Shown here one piece after another: positions 1 through 7,110 of a stretch of 39,028 nt of DNA; the stretch's first letter is position 1; every line of letters begins with the position of its first letter. Position numbers and translations under genes: made by a program. Source of the DNA: Allokutzneria sp. NRRL B-24872 (lineage in GTDB: Bacteria; Actinomycetota; Actinomycetes; Mycobacteriales; Pseudonocardiaceae); NCBI RefSeq assembly GCF_002155965.1, contig NZ_MUMH01000130.1, forward strand, positions 1 through 39,028, given 5' to 3'. Below the pieces are notes generated by a model. That model searched no databases. It was not told the origin of the DNA and saw only the letters and a list, made by a program, of their open reading frames with translations.

Positions 1-366
1 CCCAGGCGTCCGCCACGCCGAAACGCAACCCCCTCCCAACAGAACACGCGGCTGGAACGGGTCGGCTTTACCTGGGGTGCGCGTGCCATACGCTCGCGCG
101 GGGGCCGGTGTTTCATCACCGTGCCGCCCGGCCCTTTTCGGCACGCGCAAGGGGTCCCCAGGTCAAGCCGACCCCACGCAGCAACCCCCGCGCCCCCAAG
201 ACCAACCGCACCCGCCGAAGACACCGACACCCGCTGGAAGCCCAGCTGTCCCCGGCCTGGAAGCGCAGCCGTACCCCGCTGGAAAGAGCTGAACAAGCCC
301 TTCCATCACGCCACCACATACCCAACCCGGGAAGCGGCCCCGCAGCCACCATGGGAAGCTCTGCGC
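1..366. other. Left-edge stretch without a supported gene
   Basis: No gene is supported here. The frame of the downstream HhH-GPD gene stays open back to about position 121, but that extension is a proline/arginine/threonine-rich low-complexity peptide without the helical character of the body. The plus strand is cytosine-rich. On the minus strand a purine-rich block (complement of 29-37) sits 12 nt before a GTG at 16-14, so a gene could leave the window to the left; only about five codons would be visible. Confidence 0.5.
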
Positions 367-942
367 ATGACTCGCACGCTCTGCCTCGCCCAGGAGCCCC
401 AGGCGGACGCCCTGCTCGCGGCCGACCCGCTCGCCCTCCTCTTCGGCATGCTGCTCGATCAGCAGATCCCGATGGAGAAGGCGTTCAAGGGGCCCAAGGT
501 GATCGCCGATCGCATGGGCGGGCTGGACGTGCACAGGATCGCGGAGTCCTCGGAGGAGGAGTTCGTCGAGCTGGCCTCGACGCCGCCGGCGATCCACCGG
601 TTCCCGGGCTCGATGGCGAAGCGGTTGCAGACGCTGGCACGTTTCCTGATCGAGGAGTACGACGGCGCGGTCGAGAACGTGTGGACGCGGGGCGAGCCGG
701 ACGGCAAGGAAGTGCTGAAGCGGCTGAAGGCGCTGCCGGGTTTCGGGGACCAGAAGGCGCGGATCTTCCTCGCGCTGCTGGGCAAGCAGCTCGGGGTGGA
801 GCCGAAGGGCTGGCGCGCGGCGGCAGGGGCCTACGGCGAGAAGGGGTCGCGGCGCAGCGTGGCGGACGTGGTGGACGCGAAGTCGCTCGGTGAGGTGCGC
901 GAGTTCAAGAAGGCGGCGAAGGCGGCGGCGAAGCAGGGCTGA
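367..942 (+). CDS. HhH-GPD-type base-excision DNA repair protein (divergent)
   Basis: This 191-residue cytosolic protein resembles the small actinobacterial HhH-GPD proteins, relatives of endonuclease III and AlkA that remove damaged bases. The helix-hairpin-helix loop LPGFGDQKA lies at residues 123-131, preceded by an all-helical body including LLDQQIPMEKAF. The start is the ATG at 367, behind a weak GGGAAG; upstream in-frame sequence is low complexity. Two features are atypical. The lysine used by bifunctional glycosylases (LPGVGxKTA) aligns with glutamine. The downstream VDxHVxR segment with the catalytic aspartate is replaced by VEPKGW. The lesion-processing chemistry may therefore differ or be lost. 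The C-terminus is lysine/alanine-rich. Family assignment is fairly sure; substrate is unknown. Confidence 0.8.
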   Translation: MTRTLCLAQEPQADALLAADPLALLFGMLLDQQIPMEKAFKGPKVIADRMGGLDVHRIAESSEEEFVELASTPPAIHRFPGSMAKRLQTLARFLIEEYDGAVENVWTRGEPDGKEVLKRLKALPGFGDQKARIFLALLGKQLGVEPKGWRAAAGAYGEKGSRRSVADVVDAKSLGEVREFKKAAKAAAKQG

Positions 943-1262
943 GCCGTCCGGGTGCGGCGGATCAGCCTCTCAGCCCCTTGCGGCTGGTGCCGTTGACGTA
1001 GGTGGCGCCCGATTGGCCGCCGAGTGGACCATTCCGGATCTCCGGAACCCCTGGCGCGCGGAGGGTGTGCTCCGGCGGGAGTGTTTCTCCTGACATCACA
1101 GGGGATTCCGTTGCGTGCAATCGTTGGGATACGCTCGCCGAGAGAGCGCTCTCGCGGGCCGTGGACCGACTTTCGTCTGTCGGTCGCGAGGTCGAAAGAG
1201 TCCACTGTGGACATAGACCGGCGTGCCATAGTGGATCTTTGCGGCGACGGTGGGAGGACGAA
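943..1262. promoter_or_regulatory. 320-bp leader region with stacked palindromes
   Basis: No gene is seen in this gap. It holds three dyads ahead of the metallopeptidase gene: a perfect 12-bp palindrome GAGAGCGCTCTC at 1142-1153; a hairpin GACCGAC/GTCGGTC (1164-1170 and 1179-1185, 8-nt loop); and the 13-mer GTCCACTGTGGAC at 1200-1212, which recurs before the signal peptidase gene. The ribosome binding site GGGAGG lies just before the GTG at 1263. No convincing -35/-10 pair could be fixed. Confidence 0.45.
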
Positions 1263-2612
1263 GTGTTCGAGCGCATCCTGCGGTTGGTCGACGGGATTCC
1301 GGAGATCGACCGCTTCCTCGGCGTGGACGACCTCCTCGCCGGGATCGACGCCGTTGCCCGGCAACACGGCGACTGCGCCTCCGTCCGCCGGATCGGCACC
1401 TCGCGGCTCGGCGAAGCGCTGTGGTCGTTGACGATCGAGGGCGGACCGAAGCAGGCCGTCGTCTTCGCCGCGGTCCACCCCAACGAGCCGGTCGGCGGGC
1501 AGACATCGCTGCACCTGGCGCGGACGCTCGCGGCGGACGCCTCGCTGCGCGCGGATCTCGGGTACACCTGGCACATCATCCCGTGCATCGACCCCGACGG
1601 GACGAGGCTGAACGAGGGCTGGTTCGAGCCACCGCTGACCATGCGCCGCTACGGCAGGAACTTCTACCGGCCAGCCGGGCGCGAACAGGTGGAGTGGTCC
1701 TTTCCCTTGGCGTACAAGGGAGTCTTCTTCGATGCGGTCATTCCGGAGACCGTCGCGCTGATGCGCCTGTTCGACGAGACCAAGCCGGACTTCATGTGCT
1801 CGCTGCACAACGCCGAGTACGGCGGGGTGTACTACTACGTCGACTCGACCACCCCTGAGCTCTCCCGCGCGCTGTCGGCGATCCCGGAGCACCTCGGCCT
1901 GCCGTTGCAGACAGGGGAGAACGAGGAACCCTACATGCGCGAGTTCTCGCCCGGGGTCTACCTCGGGCTGAGCGCGCGGCAGCACATCGACTACCTGGAG
2001 TCGATCGGCGTCGACCACAGCGACTTCGACGCCGGTGAGTCGAGCATGTCCTATGTGGAGCGTTACGGAACTCGTTACCTGATCAGCGAAGTGCCGTACT
2101 GGACCAACGAGGACTCGCGCGACAAGACACCGCTGGACGTCTCCTACGCCGTGGTCTTGCGCGAGCGGGCGAAAGAGCTGACAGAAGCGGACCGCGTGCT
2201 CTCAGGGCTCATGTCATCAGTTCGAAACGATCTCTCGGTCTCCTCGCCGTACCGCCGCGCGCTCGACGCTTTCCTGCCAGGTCTTACCAAGCAGGCGCGG
2301 ATCGCGACGGCGGCGGCGGACGGTTCGAGCGCCGAACGGCTCGCCGTCGTCGCAGAGCGCTTCCACTCCGAGGAGGTCCTGCAGTCGGTGCGGATGCGCC
2401 TCGGCGGGATGCTTCTGTCCACTTTGGAGGGTGAACTGGCGATCGGCAACGGCACCCCGGCCATCCGCGCCGCGCACACCGAGCTGACCGAGGTCTTCGA
2501 GCACTGGGCCGACCTCGCCGAGGCCGCGGTGCCCGCCACCGCGATCCCGATCCGCAAGCTGGTCGCGACGCAGTTCGGCGCGATCCTGGCGGCGGTGTCG
2601 ACCCCGCGCTGA
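1263..2612 (+). CDS. M14-family zinc carboxypeptidase-like protein
   Basis: This 449-residue protein has the signatures of the M14 metallopeptidase/succinylglutamate desuccinylase fold. The zinc ligands of the HxxE motif are H72 and E75 in HPNEP, the third ligand is probably H182 in SLHNAEYGG, and the likely catalytic glutamate is E276 in LISEVPYW. The arginine-rich stretch MRRYGRNFY (about 126-134) fits a carboxylate-binding site. The C-terminal 150 residues are helical and without a recognised domain. No signal peptide is visible, so it should be cytosolic, acting on a peptide or N-acyl amino acid. The GTG at 1263 was chosen because GGGAGG precedes it; upstream in-frame sequence is not protein-like. 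The substrate cannot be read from the sequence, and no biosynthetic partner is adjacent. Confidence 0.8.
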   Translation: MFERILRLVDGIPEIDRFLGVDDLLAGIDAVARQHGDCASVRRIGTSRLGEALWSLTIEGGPKQAVVFAAVHPNEPVGGQTSLHLARTLAADASLRADLGYTWHIIPCIDPDGTRLNEGWFEPPLTMRRYGRNFYRPAGREQVEWSFPLAYKGVFFDAVIPETVALMRLFDETKPDFMCSLHNAEYGGVYYYVDSTTPELSRALSAIPEHLGLPLQTGENEEPYMREFSPGVYLGLSARQHIDYLESIGVDHSDFDAGESSMSYVERYGTRYLISEVPYWTNEDSRDKTPLDVSYAVVLRERAKELTEADRVLSGLMSSVRNDLSVSSPYRRALDAFLPGLTKQARIATAAADGSSAERLAVVAERFHSEEVLQSVRMRLGGMLLSTLEGELAIGNGTPAIRAAHTELTEVFEHWADLAEAAVPATAIPIRKLVATQFGAILAAVSTPR

Positions 2613-2643
2613 ACAGTTCGGAAAACATCTAAGATTTCGGGTT

Positions 2644-2657
2644 GCCCTCGCGAGGGC
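2644..2657. repeat. Perfect 14-bp palindrome GCCCTCGCGAGGGC
   Basis: This dyad lies in the 89-bp gap between the metallopeptidase and GAP-family genes. No T-run follows it, so it may be a weak terminator or an operator for the downstream gene. The function is open. Confidence 0.4.
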
Positions 2658-2701
2658 GGTTAAGGTCTTCCTGTTGACCGTTCTCCGAGGGAATCGACGA
2701 A

Positions 2702-3376
2702 GTGACAATCGCCCTTCTGCTGTCCTTGGCCGCGCTGGCGTTGGTGGACAGCACCAGCTTCGGCACGCTCGGCATCCCGATCTACCTGCTGCTGGCCCTC
2801 AAGGACCGCCCGGTCCTGCGGATGATGGTCTACCTCGGCACGATCGCGGTGTTCTACTTCGGCGTCGGCGTGGGGCTGATGCTCGGCCTGCGCGGGGTGT
2901 TCGACCAGTTCGGCGAGCTGCTCGCGGGGCGGACCGGCTACTGGGTCTCGGCGATCGTCGGTGTGGCGATGTTCGTCGCGAGCTTCTGGTTCGACTCGAA
3001 GCGCCGCAAGCCCAAGCCGCCGCGCGAGCCGAAGGTCGGGGGCAGCCCGCTGTCGATGGTGGGCCTCGGGATCACGGCCGCGTTGATCGAGGTCGCGACG
3101 ATGCTGCCCTACCTCGCGGCGGTCGGCATGCTCACCAACGCCGGTGTCGGCCCGATGACCTGGCTGCCCGTGCTCGCGGGCTACGTGGTCGTGATGATCC
3201 TGCCCGCGCTGCTGCTGCTCGTGGTGCGCGCGCTGGCGTGGACCTGGCTCAAGCCGAAGCTGGAGCGGCTGCACGCGTGGATTCTGCGCAACAAGACCGA
3301 GGCGATCGGGTGGGCGCTGGGCATCGTGGGCTTCCTGCTCGCCCGGGACGGGATCGTGAACCTGTTCTTCAAGTAG
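2702..3376 (+). CDS. GAP-family (Sap-like) integral membrane protein
   Basis: This 224-residue polytopic membrane protein has about six hydrophobic segments, at roughly residues 3-28, 40-62, 78-98, 120-145, 155-180 and 200-220. A basic cytoplasmic loop (SKRRKPKPPREPK, near 101-113) divides the halves. The pattern resembles the GAP family, whose members in mycobacteria (Sap and relatives) aid export of glycolipids such as sulfolipid and glycopeptidolipid. The start is the GTG at 2702, with GAGGGA upstream. Only 3 bp separate its stop from the NACHT gene, which suggests co-transcription and perhaps translational coupling. The cargo is unknown. LysE-like exporters share the general topology and are the alternative. 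Confidence 0.7.
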   Translation: MTIALLLSLAALALVDSTSFGTLGIPIYLLLALKDRPVLRMMVYLGTIAVFYFGVGVGLMLGLRGVFDQFGELLAGRTGYWVSAIVGVAMFVASFWFDSKRRKPKPPREPKVGGSPLSMVGLGITAALIEVATMLPYLAAVGMLTNAGVGPMTWLPVLAGYVVVMILPALLLLVVRALAWTWLKPKLERLHAWILRNKTEAIGWALGIVGFLLARDGIVNLFFK

Positions 3377-3379
3377 CGT

Positions 3380-6300
3380 GTGCGCGTGCGGGAGAACACC
3401 TCGGGGGACGTCTTCGGCAACCTCGTGCAGGCCAGGGACATCCACGGTGACGTCCACCTGCACCAAGGGCCAGCGAGCGTTGCACGGCAACGGCTCCAGC
3501 ACGCGCTGAGCGCAGCGGTCGTCACCGTCGACGGCTGTCGCGGCGTCGCGGTCGAGCCAGGTGTGGCGCTCGTCTGCGGCCCCGGCGGAGTTGTGTTCGT
3601 CGACGTGGAGGCACAGGCGTTTGCCTGCCTGCACCCGGAACTGCTGCCCGGTGACGAGCTGGTCCGGCTCGACGCGGAGCCCGGAGCGCCCGTGCTGAAC
3701 CTGCGCACCGGCGGGGTGTGCGCGCTGGTCGGGCCAGACGGTCCGCTCCGGGTGCCAGAGGTGCGTGGCGGCCAGCGCGAGTGGCTTGACCTGCTCGAAC
3801 CAGAGCAGCTGCGCGCGGGCGGCTGGCGGCACGTCGGCCCTCAGCTGCGCGGGTACCTCGACGCCGTGCGCAAGGCCGACCGCGACCACCCGTACCCGAG
3901 CGTGCGGCACGCGGCGCCTCCGCTGTCGAAGATCTACCTCACCCGCCAAGCGACCCGGCAGGCCGAGGACGGTGAGGAGGAGGCGCTGGAGCGCGTGGAC
4001 GCGGACAGCCTCCTCGAACGGCACGCGGGCGTCCAGGTGCTCGGCTACCCGGGAGCCGGGAAGTCCAGCCTGGTCAGGCACATCGCGGCCACGACGGCGC
4101 AGCGCTGGCTCGCCGAGGGCGAGGGCGCGTTCGTGCCGGTGCCGATCACCGCCGACGTGCTCACTCAGGACCGCACGCTGCCCGACGCGCTGGCCGACGG
4201 CGTGGTGCGCGGGCTGAGCCACGGACTGGACCGAAACGCCCTGCTGGAGCTGTTCCGCGCGGAGCCGCTGCCCGGAGTGCCGTGGCTGGTGCTGGTGGAC
4301 GGCTTGGACGAAGTGCTCGAACCGGCCGCGCGGCACGCCGTGCTGCGCAAGGTGGCCGACCACCGCGAGAACCCCGCCTACCGCTTCCTGGTCACCAGCC
4401 GCCCGTTGGACGGGCGCGGGTTGATCACCAGCGCGCAGTTCCCGACCTACGTCATCGAGCCGTTCACCGACACCGAGCTGCACACCTTCGTCGTGGGGTG
4501 GTTGTCGGCCAGGGAGTTCGCCGATCCGGCGCGCGCGGCTGCGGACTTCGTCGCGAGGGTGCGGCGGACGAAGCTGTACGAGCTGGCCCACGTCCCGCTG
4601 ATCTCCACGATGCTGTGCCTGCTGTTCGCGGAGAAGCCCGACGCCGACCTCCCGGACAACCAGTCGCAGCTGTACCGGGAGTTCGTGTCCTGGCTCGTGG
4701 TGAAGCTCCGCGAGGCCGACGCTCGGCGCCAGCTCCGCGAGCGCGTCGCACCGTACGGGCCGAGCGCGGAGGCCGCCGCGGACGCGTTGCTCGAACGCAT
4801 CCAGGACCTGTTCCAGGACATGGCTTTCGGGCATCAGCAACCGGGCGACGACCGTACTTTGCTGGAGCACGCGCTGGCGTGGCGCGGTGTCGAACCGCCG
4901 GTGAACGTGCCGCCGCAGGAGTGGGCGGAGGTCATCGCGGACGCGCTCCGGATCAGCGGTCTGGTGGTGCAGCGGAGGGACTGGCGGTTCCTGCACCAGA
5001 CGGTCGAGGAGTACTTCGCGGCCTGCCACCTCGCGGCGCGCCACCCCGATCCGCGATCCTGGTCGAGCCGCAAACTCCTTGCCCCGCAACGCCAGTGGCC
5101 GTGGCCGCAGCTGGAGGTCATGGTCTTCCTGGTGGCGCGCTGGGTGGAGGCGGGCCAGGACGTCGACCGCAAGCTCCTGCGGCTGCTCGGGTGGCGGCAC
5201 CGCGAGCACAACATCGGCTTCGTCGCGCAGCTCATCCGCAGCGGCGTCTCGGTGGGCGAGCGGGTGCGCGCTCGTGCGGTGGCACTGCTGACCAAGGAAC
5301 TATCCAAAATGGACACAGAGCGGAAGCGGTGGCACGACTGCGCGGGATGGCTGCGCGACATCGATTCCAGACTCGCCTCGCGCGAGGTGGAGCTGGTGGT
5401 GGGGAGCTCGGCCCCTGAGCACCGCCGCTTCGACGCGATCCGGTGGCTGCTGACCGTCGACCCGGCGCCAGGAGTCCTGTTGGGGCTGCGCTTCCTGGTG
5501 AACACGAAGAACGGTGCTACGGCGAGGAAAGGCGTCGCTGACCAGCTCGCCGAGCTCGACCTGAACCTGGCGAGAAGCCTCTTTTCTCGAGTGGCGCAGC
5601 GGGAAGAGCGCGACGCGGTACGGTTGAAGGCTGCGGAGCTGCTCAAAGGTGTAGACGAGGAGCTGGCCGCAGAGACCTTCGCGAAGCTGGCGGAGTATCC
5701 CGACGCCGAGGTCGCGACCCGCCTTCTCGCCGCGCGGGAGGCGTGGGAAGCACACAGGGACGTCGACCGCACGTTCTCCGTGCTGGCGGAGCTGCTGGCG
5801 ACGCGTGGGCCCGAGTGGGGGAGCACGGCCGACTTCGCGGTCTCCGTGTCGGCGTTGCGGGCCGAGAAGCTGTTACGAGGGCTGGCCGACACCGATCAGC
5901 ACGGCCGCAACCTCCAGCTCGAAGCCGCGCTGTTCCTGTCGGAGCGGATGGCCTTCGACGAGAAGCAGCTGGTGCGGCTGGCCAAGGACCGTCAGCTCGA
6001 CCGCACGTTGCGCATGCGCGCCGCCGAGGAGGTCCAGCCCGCGGTGGCCGCGGAGATCCTGAGGAAGATCGCCGACGAGTGTCGAGCAGGAGATGCCTAC
6101 CTGTTCACCGTGTTGCAGAAGCTGGAGCAGGTTGACTTCCACGGGGTGACTTCCCGGCTGGTCCAGCTGGCGAGCACGGTCGGGTGGCCGGACGAGGATC
6201 GCTTGCGCGCGTTCGAGATGCTGAAGTCGCGCTTGCCCGCGGCGGGTCTGGCCGAACTCGCCGGGAGCCTGGGACGGCAACGGCTCGAAGCCGCGCTCAC

Positions 6301-6505
6301 CGCGAGGTGGCGCGGCAACTGCGATGACGAGCTGGAAAGCCTTGCCACGGAATGGCGCGTCGACGACGAGGTGCGGGTGCGGGCGGCGATCGCGCTGCAC
6401 CGGAACCGGCCAAGGCGCGGGCGCGAGGTGCTGCGCGCGATCGCCGCCGACGTCACGGTGTCACCGTCGATTCGGCGGCGGGCCGCTGAGCGGCTGGAGA
6501 AGTGA
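3380..6505 (+). CDS. NACHT-domain STAND ATPase with C-terminal helical repeats
   Basis: This 1041-residue STAND NTPase has a Walker A GYPGAGKSS at 222-230, a Walker B LVLVDGLDEV at 303-312, an arginine sensor FLVTSRP at 336-342, and the NACHT winged-helix motif FLHQTVEEYFAA from 537. Residues 560-1041 are leucine/alanine-rich helical repeats of HEAT type, a probable ligand sensor. The N-terminus (5-28) has the ENTSGDVFGNLVQA pattern that I recognise from many actinobacterial NTPases and whose role I do not know. Residues 35-190 form a beta-rich region without an obvious effector. The GTG start lies 3 bp after the GAP gene without a clear ribosome binding site, so coupling is likely; GTG 3386 is an alternative. 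Bacterial NACHT proteins include anti-phage sensors (bNACHT) and regulators. Defence is plausible but not shown here. Confidence 0.85.
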   Translation: MRVRENTSGDVFGNLVQARDIHGDVHLHQGPASVARQRLQHALSAAVVTVDGCRGVAVEPGVALVCGPGGVVFVDVEAQAFACLHPELLPGDELVRLDAEPGAPVLNLRTGGVCALVGPDGPLRVPEVRGGQREWLDLLEPEQLRAGGWRHVGPQLRGYLDAVRKADRDHPYPSVRHAAPPLSKIYLTRQATRQAEDGEEEALERVDADSLLERHAGVQVLGYPGAGKSSLVRHIAATTAQRWLAEGEGAFVPVPITADVLTQDRTLPDALADGVVRGLSHGLDRNALLELFRAEPLPGVPWLVLVDGLDEVLEPAARHAVLRKVADHRENPAYRFLVTSRPLDGRGLITSAQFPTYVIEPFTDTELHTFVVGWLSAREFADPARAAADFVARVRRTKLYELAHVPLISTMLCLLFAEKPDADLPDNQSQLYREFVSWLVVKLREADARRQLRERVAPYGPSAEAAADALLERIQDLFQDMAFGHQQPGDDRTLLEHALAWRGVEPPVNVPPQEWAEVIADALRISGLVVQRRDWRFLHQTVEEYFAACHLAARHPDPRSWSSRKLLAPQRQWPWPQLEVMVFLVARWVEAGQDVDRKLLRLLGWRHREHNIGFVAQLIRSGVSVGERVRARAVALLTKELSKMDTERKRWHDCAGWLRDIDSRLASREVELVVGSSAPEHRRFDAIRWLLTVDPAPGVLLGLRFLVNTKNGATARKGVADQLAELDLNLARSLFSRVAQREERDAVRLKAAELLKGVDEELAAETFAKLAEYPDAEVATRLLAAREAWEAHRDVDRTFSVLAELLATRGPEWGSTADFAVSVSALRAEKLLRGLADTDQHGRNLQLEAALFLSERMAFDEKQLVRLAKDRQLDRTLRMRAAEEVQPAVAAEILRKIADECRAGDAYLFTVLQKLEQVDFHGVTSRLVQLASTVGWPDEDRLRAFEMLKSRLPAAGLAELAGSLGRQRLEAALTARWRGNCDDELESLATEWRVDDEVRVRAAIALHRNRPRRGREVLRAIAADVTVSPSIRRRAAERLEK

Positions 6506-6699
6506 CGGCGCCGACCCCGCAGACGCTGGCCTCCAACGCGTCGTTGAAGCTGGCGTCGGTGAACGCCGCGCTGTAGTGCTGGTGGAACTCCGCCCGGCTC
6601 AGCGTGGGTGCCTGCGCGGCGAGGTCGCGCCACTGCTGGTGGCGGCGCAGCTGGTAGGCGACGCGGGCGTCGCTGAGCGAGCGGCGGGTGACGCCGGGG
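6461..6699 (-). other. Start-less coding-like extension, +1 frame of the 6700-7110 gene
   Basis: Directly after the TGA of the 136-residue minus-strand gene, the +1 frame is open for 79 codons and reads like protein: aromatic residues, balanced charges and nearly exclusive G/C third positions until about 6510. It has no ATG or GTG start of its own. The junction is CTC-TGA-C; sliding by one base gives Leu then Asp (GAC). The last codons overlap the 3' end of the NACHT gene in antisense, and the stop is at 6463-6461. It is either the C-terminus of the upstream gene read by +1 frameshifting, the tail of a gene with an authentic frameshift mutation, or a base error in the sequence. Confidence 0.55.
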
Positions 6700-7110
6700 T
6701 CAGAGCGGGCGCAGGTCCGGCAACCCGGGGATCGGGGCGGAGGCCGCGTACAGCTCGAAGTGGTCCCCGTCCTCCTCCATCGCGGCGCGCAGCGAGCTGC
6801 CGTCCGGCAGCACGACCGTCCACTGGCCAGGCGGTTCGGTGTCGCCGTACAGCACGAACGCGTCGAAGTGGGCGGCGAAGCGCCGCGCGAACTCGTGGCG
6901 GCCGACCCGCTCGGCGAGCCTGCCCTCGATACCGACGCTGAAGCTCATCGCGAAGTGCCCGGAGACCTCGCCGCGCGTCCAGAACGCCGCGCTGGGCAGC
7001 TCGTGGTCGGCGATCTCGAAGCACCGCACCAGGAACTCGCGCAGCTCGGGCTCGGTGACAGCGCGCGAGGACAGCCCGTCGTAGCCGGTGGCCTTCACGA
7101 CGCGGTCCAC
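6700..7110 (-). CDS. Unknown 136-residue protein (possibly longer by +1 frameshift)
   Basis: I do not recognise this gene. It encodes a soluble alpha/beta protein with motifs such as ELREFLVRCFEIADHELP, FWTRGEVSGHFAMSFSVGIEG and FVLYGDTEPPGQWTVVLPDG. No signal peptide, membrane segment or metal site is visible. The GTG start at 7110 lies within the 3' end of the Nudix-like gene (16-bp overlap), so the two are co-translated. The frame ends at TGA within CTC-TGA-C, and convincing coding sequence continues in the next frame to about 6510, which would give a protein of about 215 residues. The gene converges on the NACHT ATPase; whether they act together is not shown. Confidence 0.65.
   Translation of the reverse strand: MDRVVKATGYDGLSSRAVTEPELREFLVRCFEIADHELPSAAFWTRGEVSGHFAMSFSVGIEGRLAERVGRHEFARRFAAHFDAFVLYGDTEPPGQWTVVLPDGSSLRAAMEEDGDHFELYAASAPIPGLPDLRPL

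Noticed and set aside
14..37. Possible minus-strand gene start leaving the window to the left
   Set aside because: A purine-rich block precedes a GTG at 16-14, but the spacing of 12 is long and too few codons are visible.
1111..1120. TTGCGTGCAA, resembling half of the TetR-type palindrome
   Set aside because: It is a single half-site far from the TetR gene; an 8-base match is expected by chance in a window of this size.
2660..5209. Very long minus-strand open frame opposite the GAP and NACHT genes
   Set aside because: Its product is His/Gln/Arg/Pro-rich without any domain, and the plus strand has clear family motifs. It is an antisense shadow of GC-rich codons.
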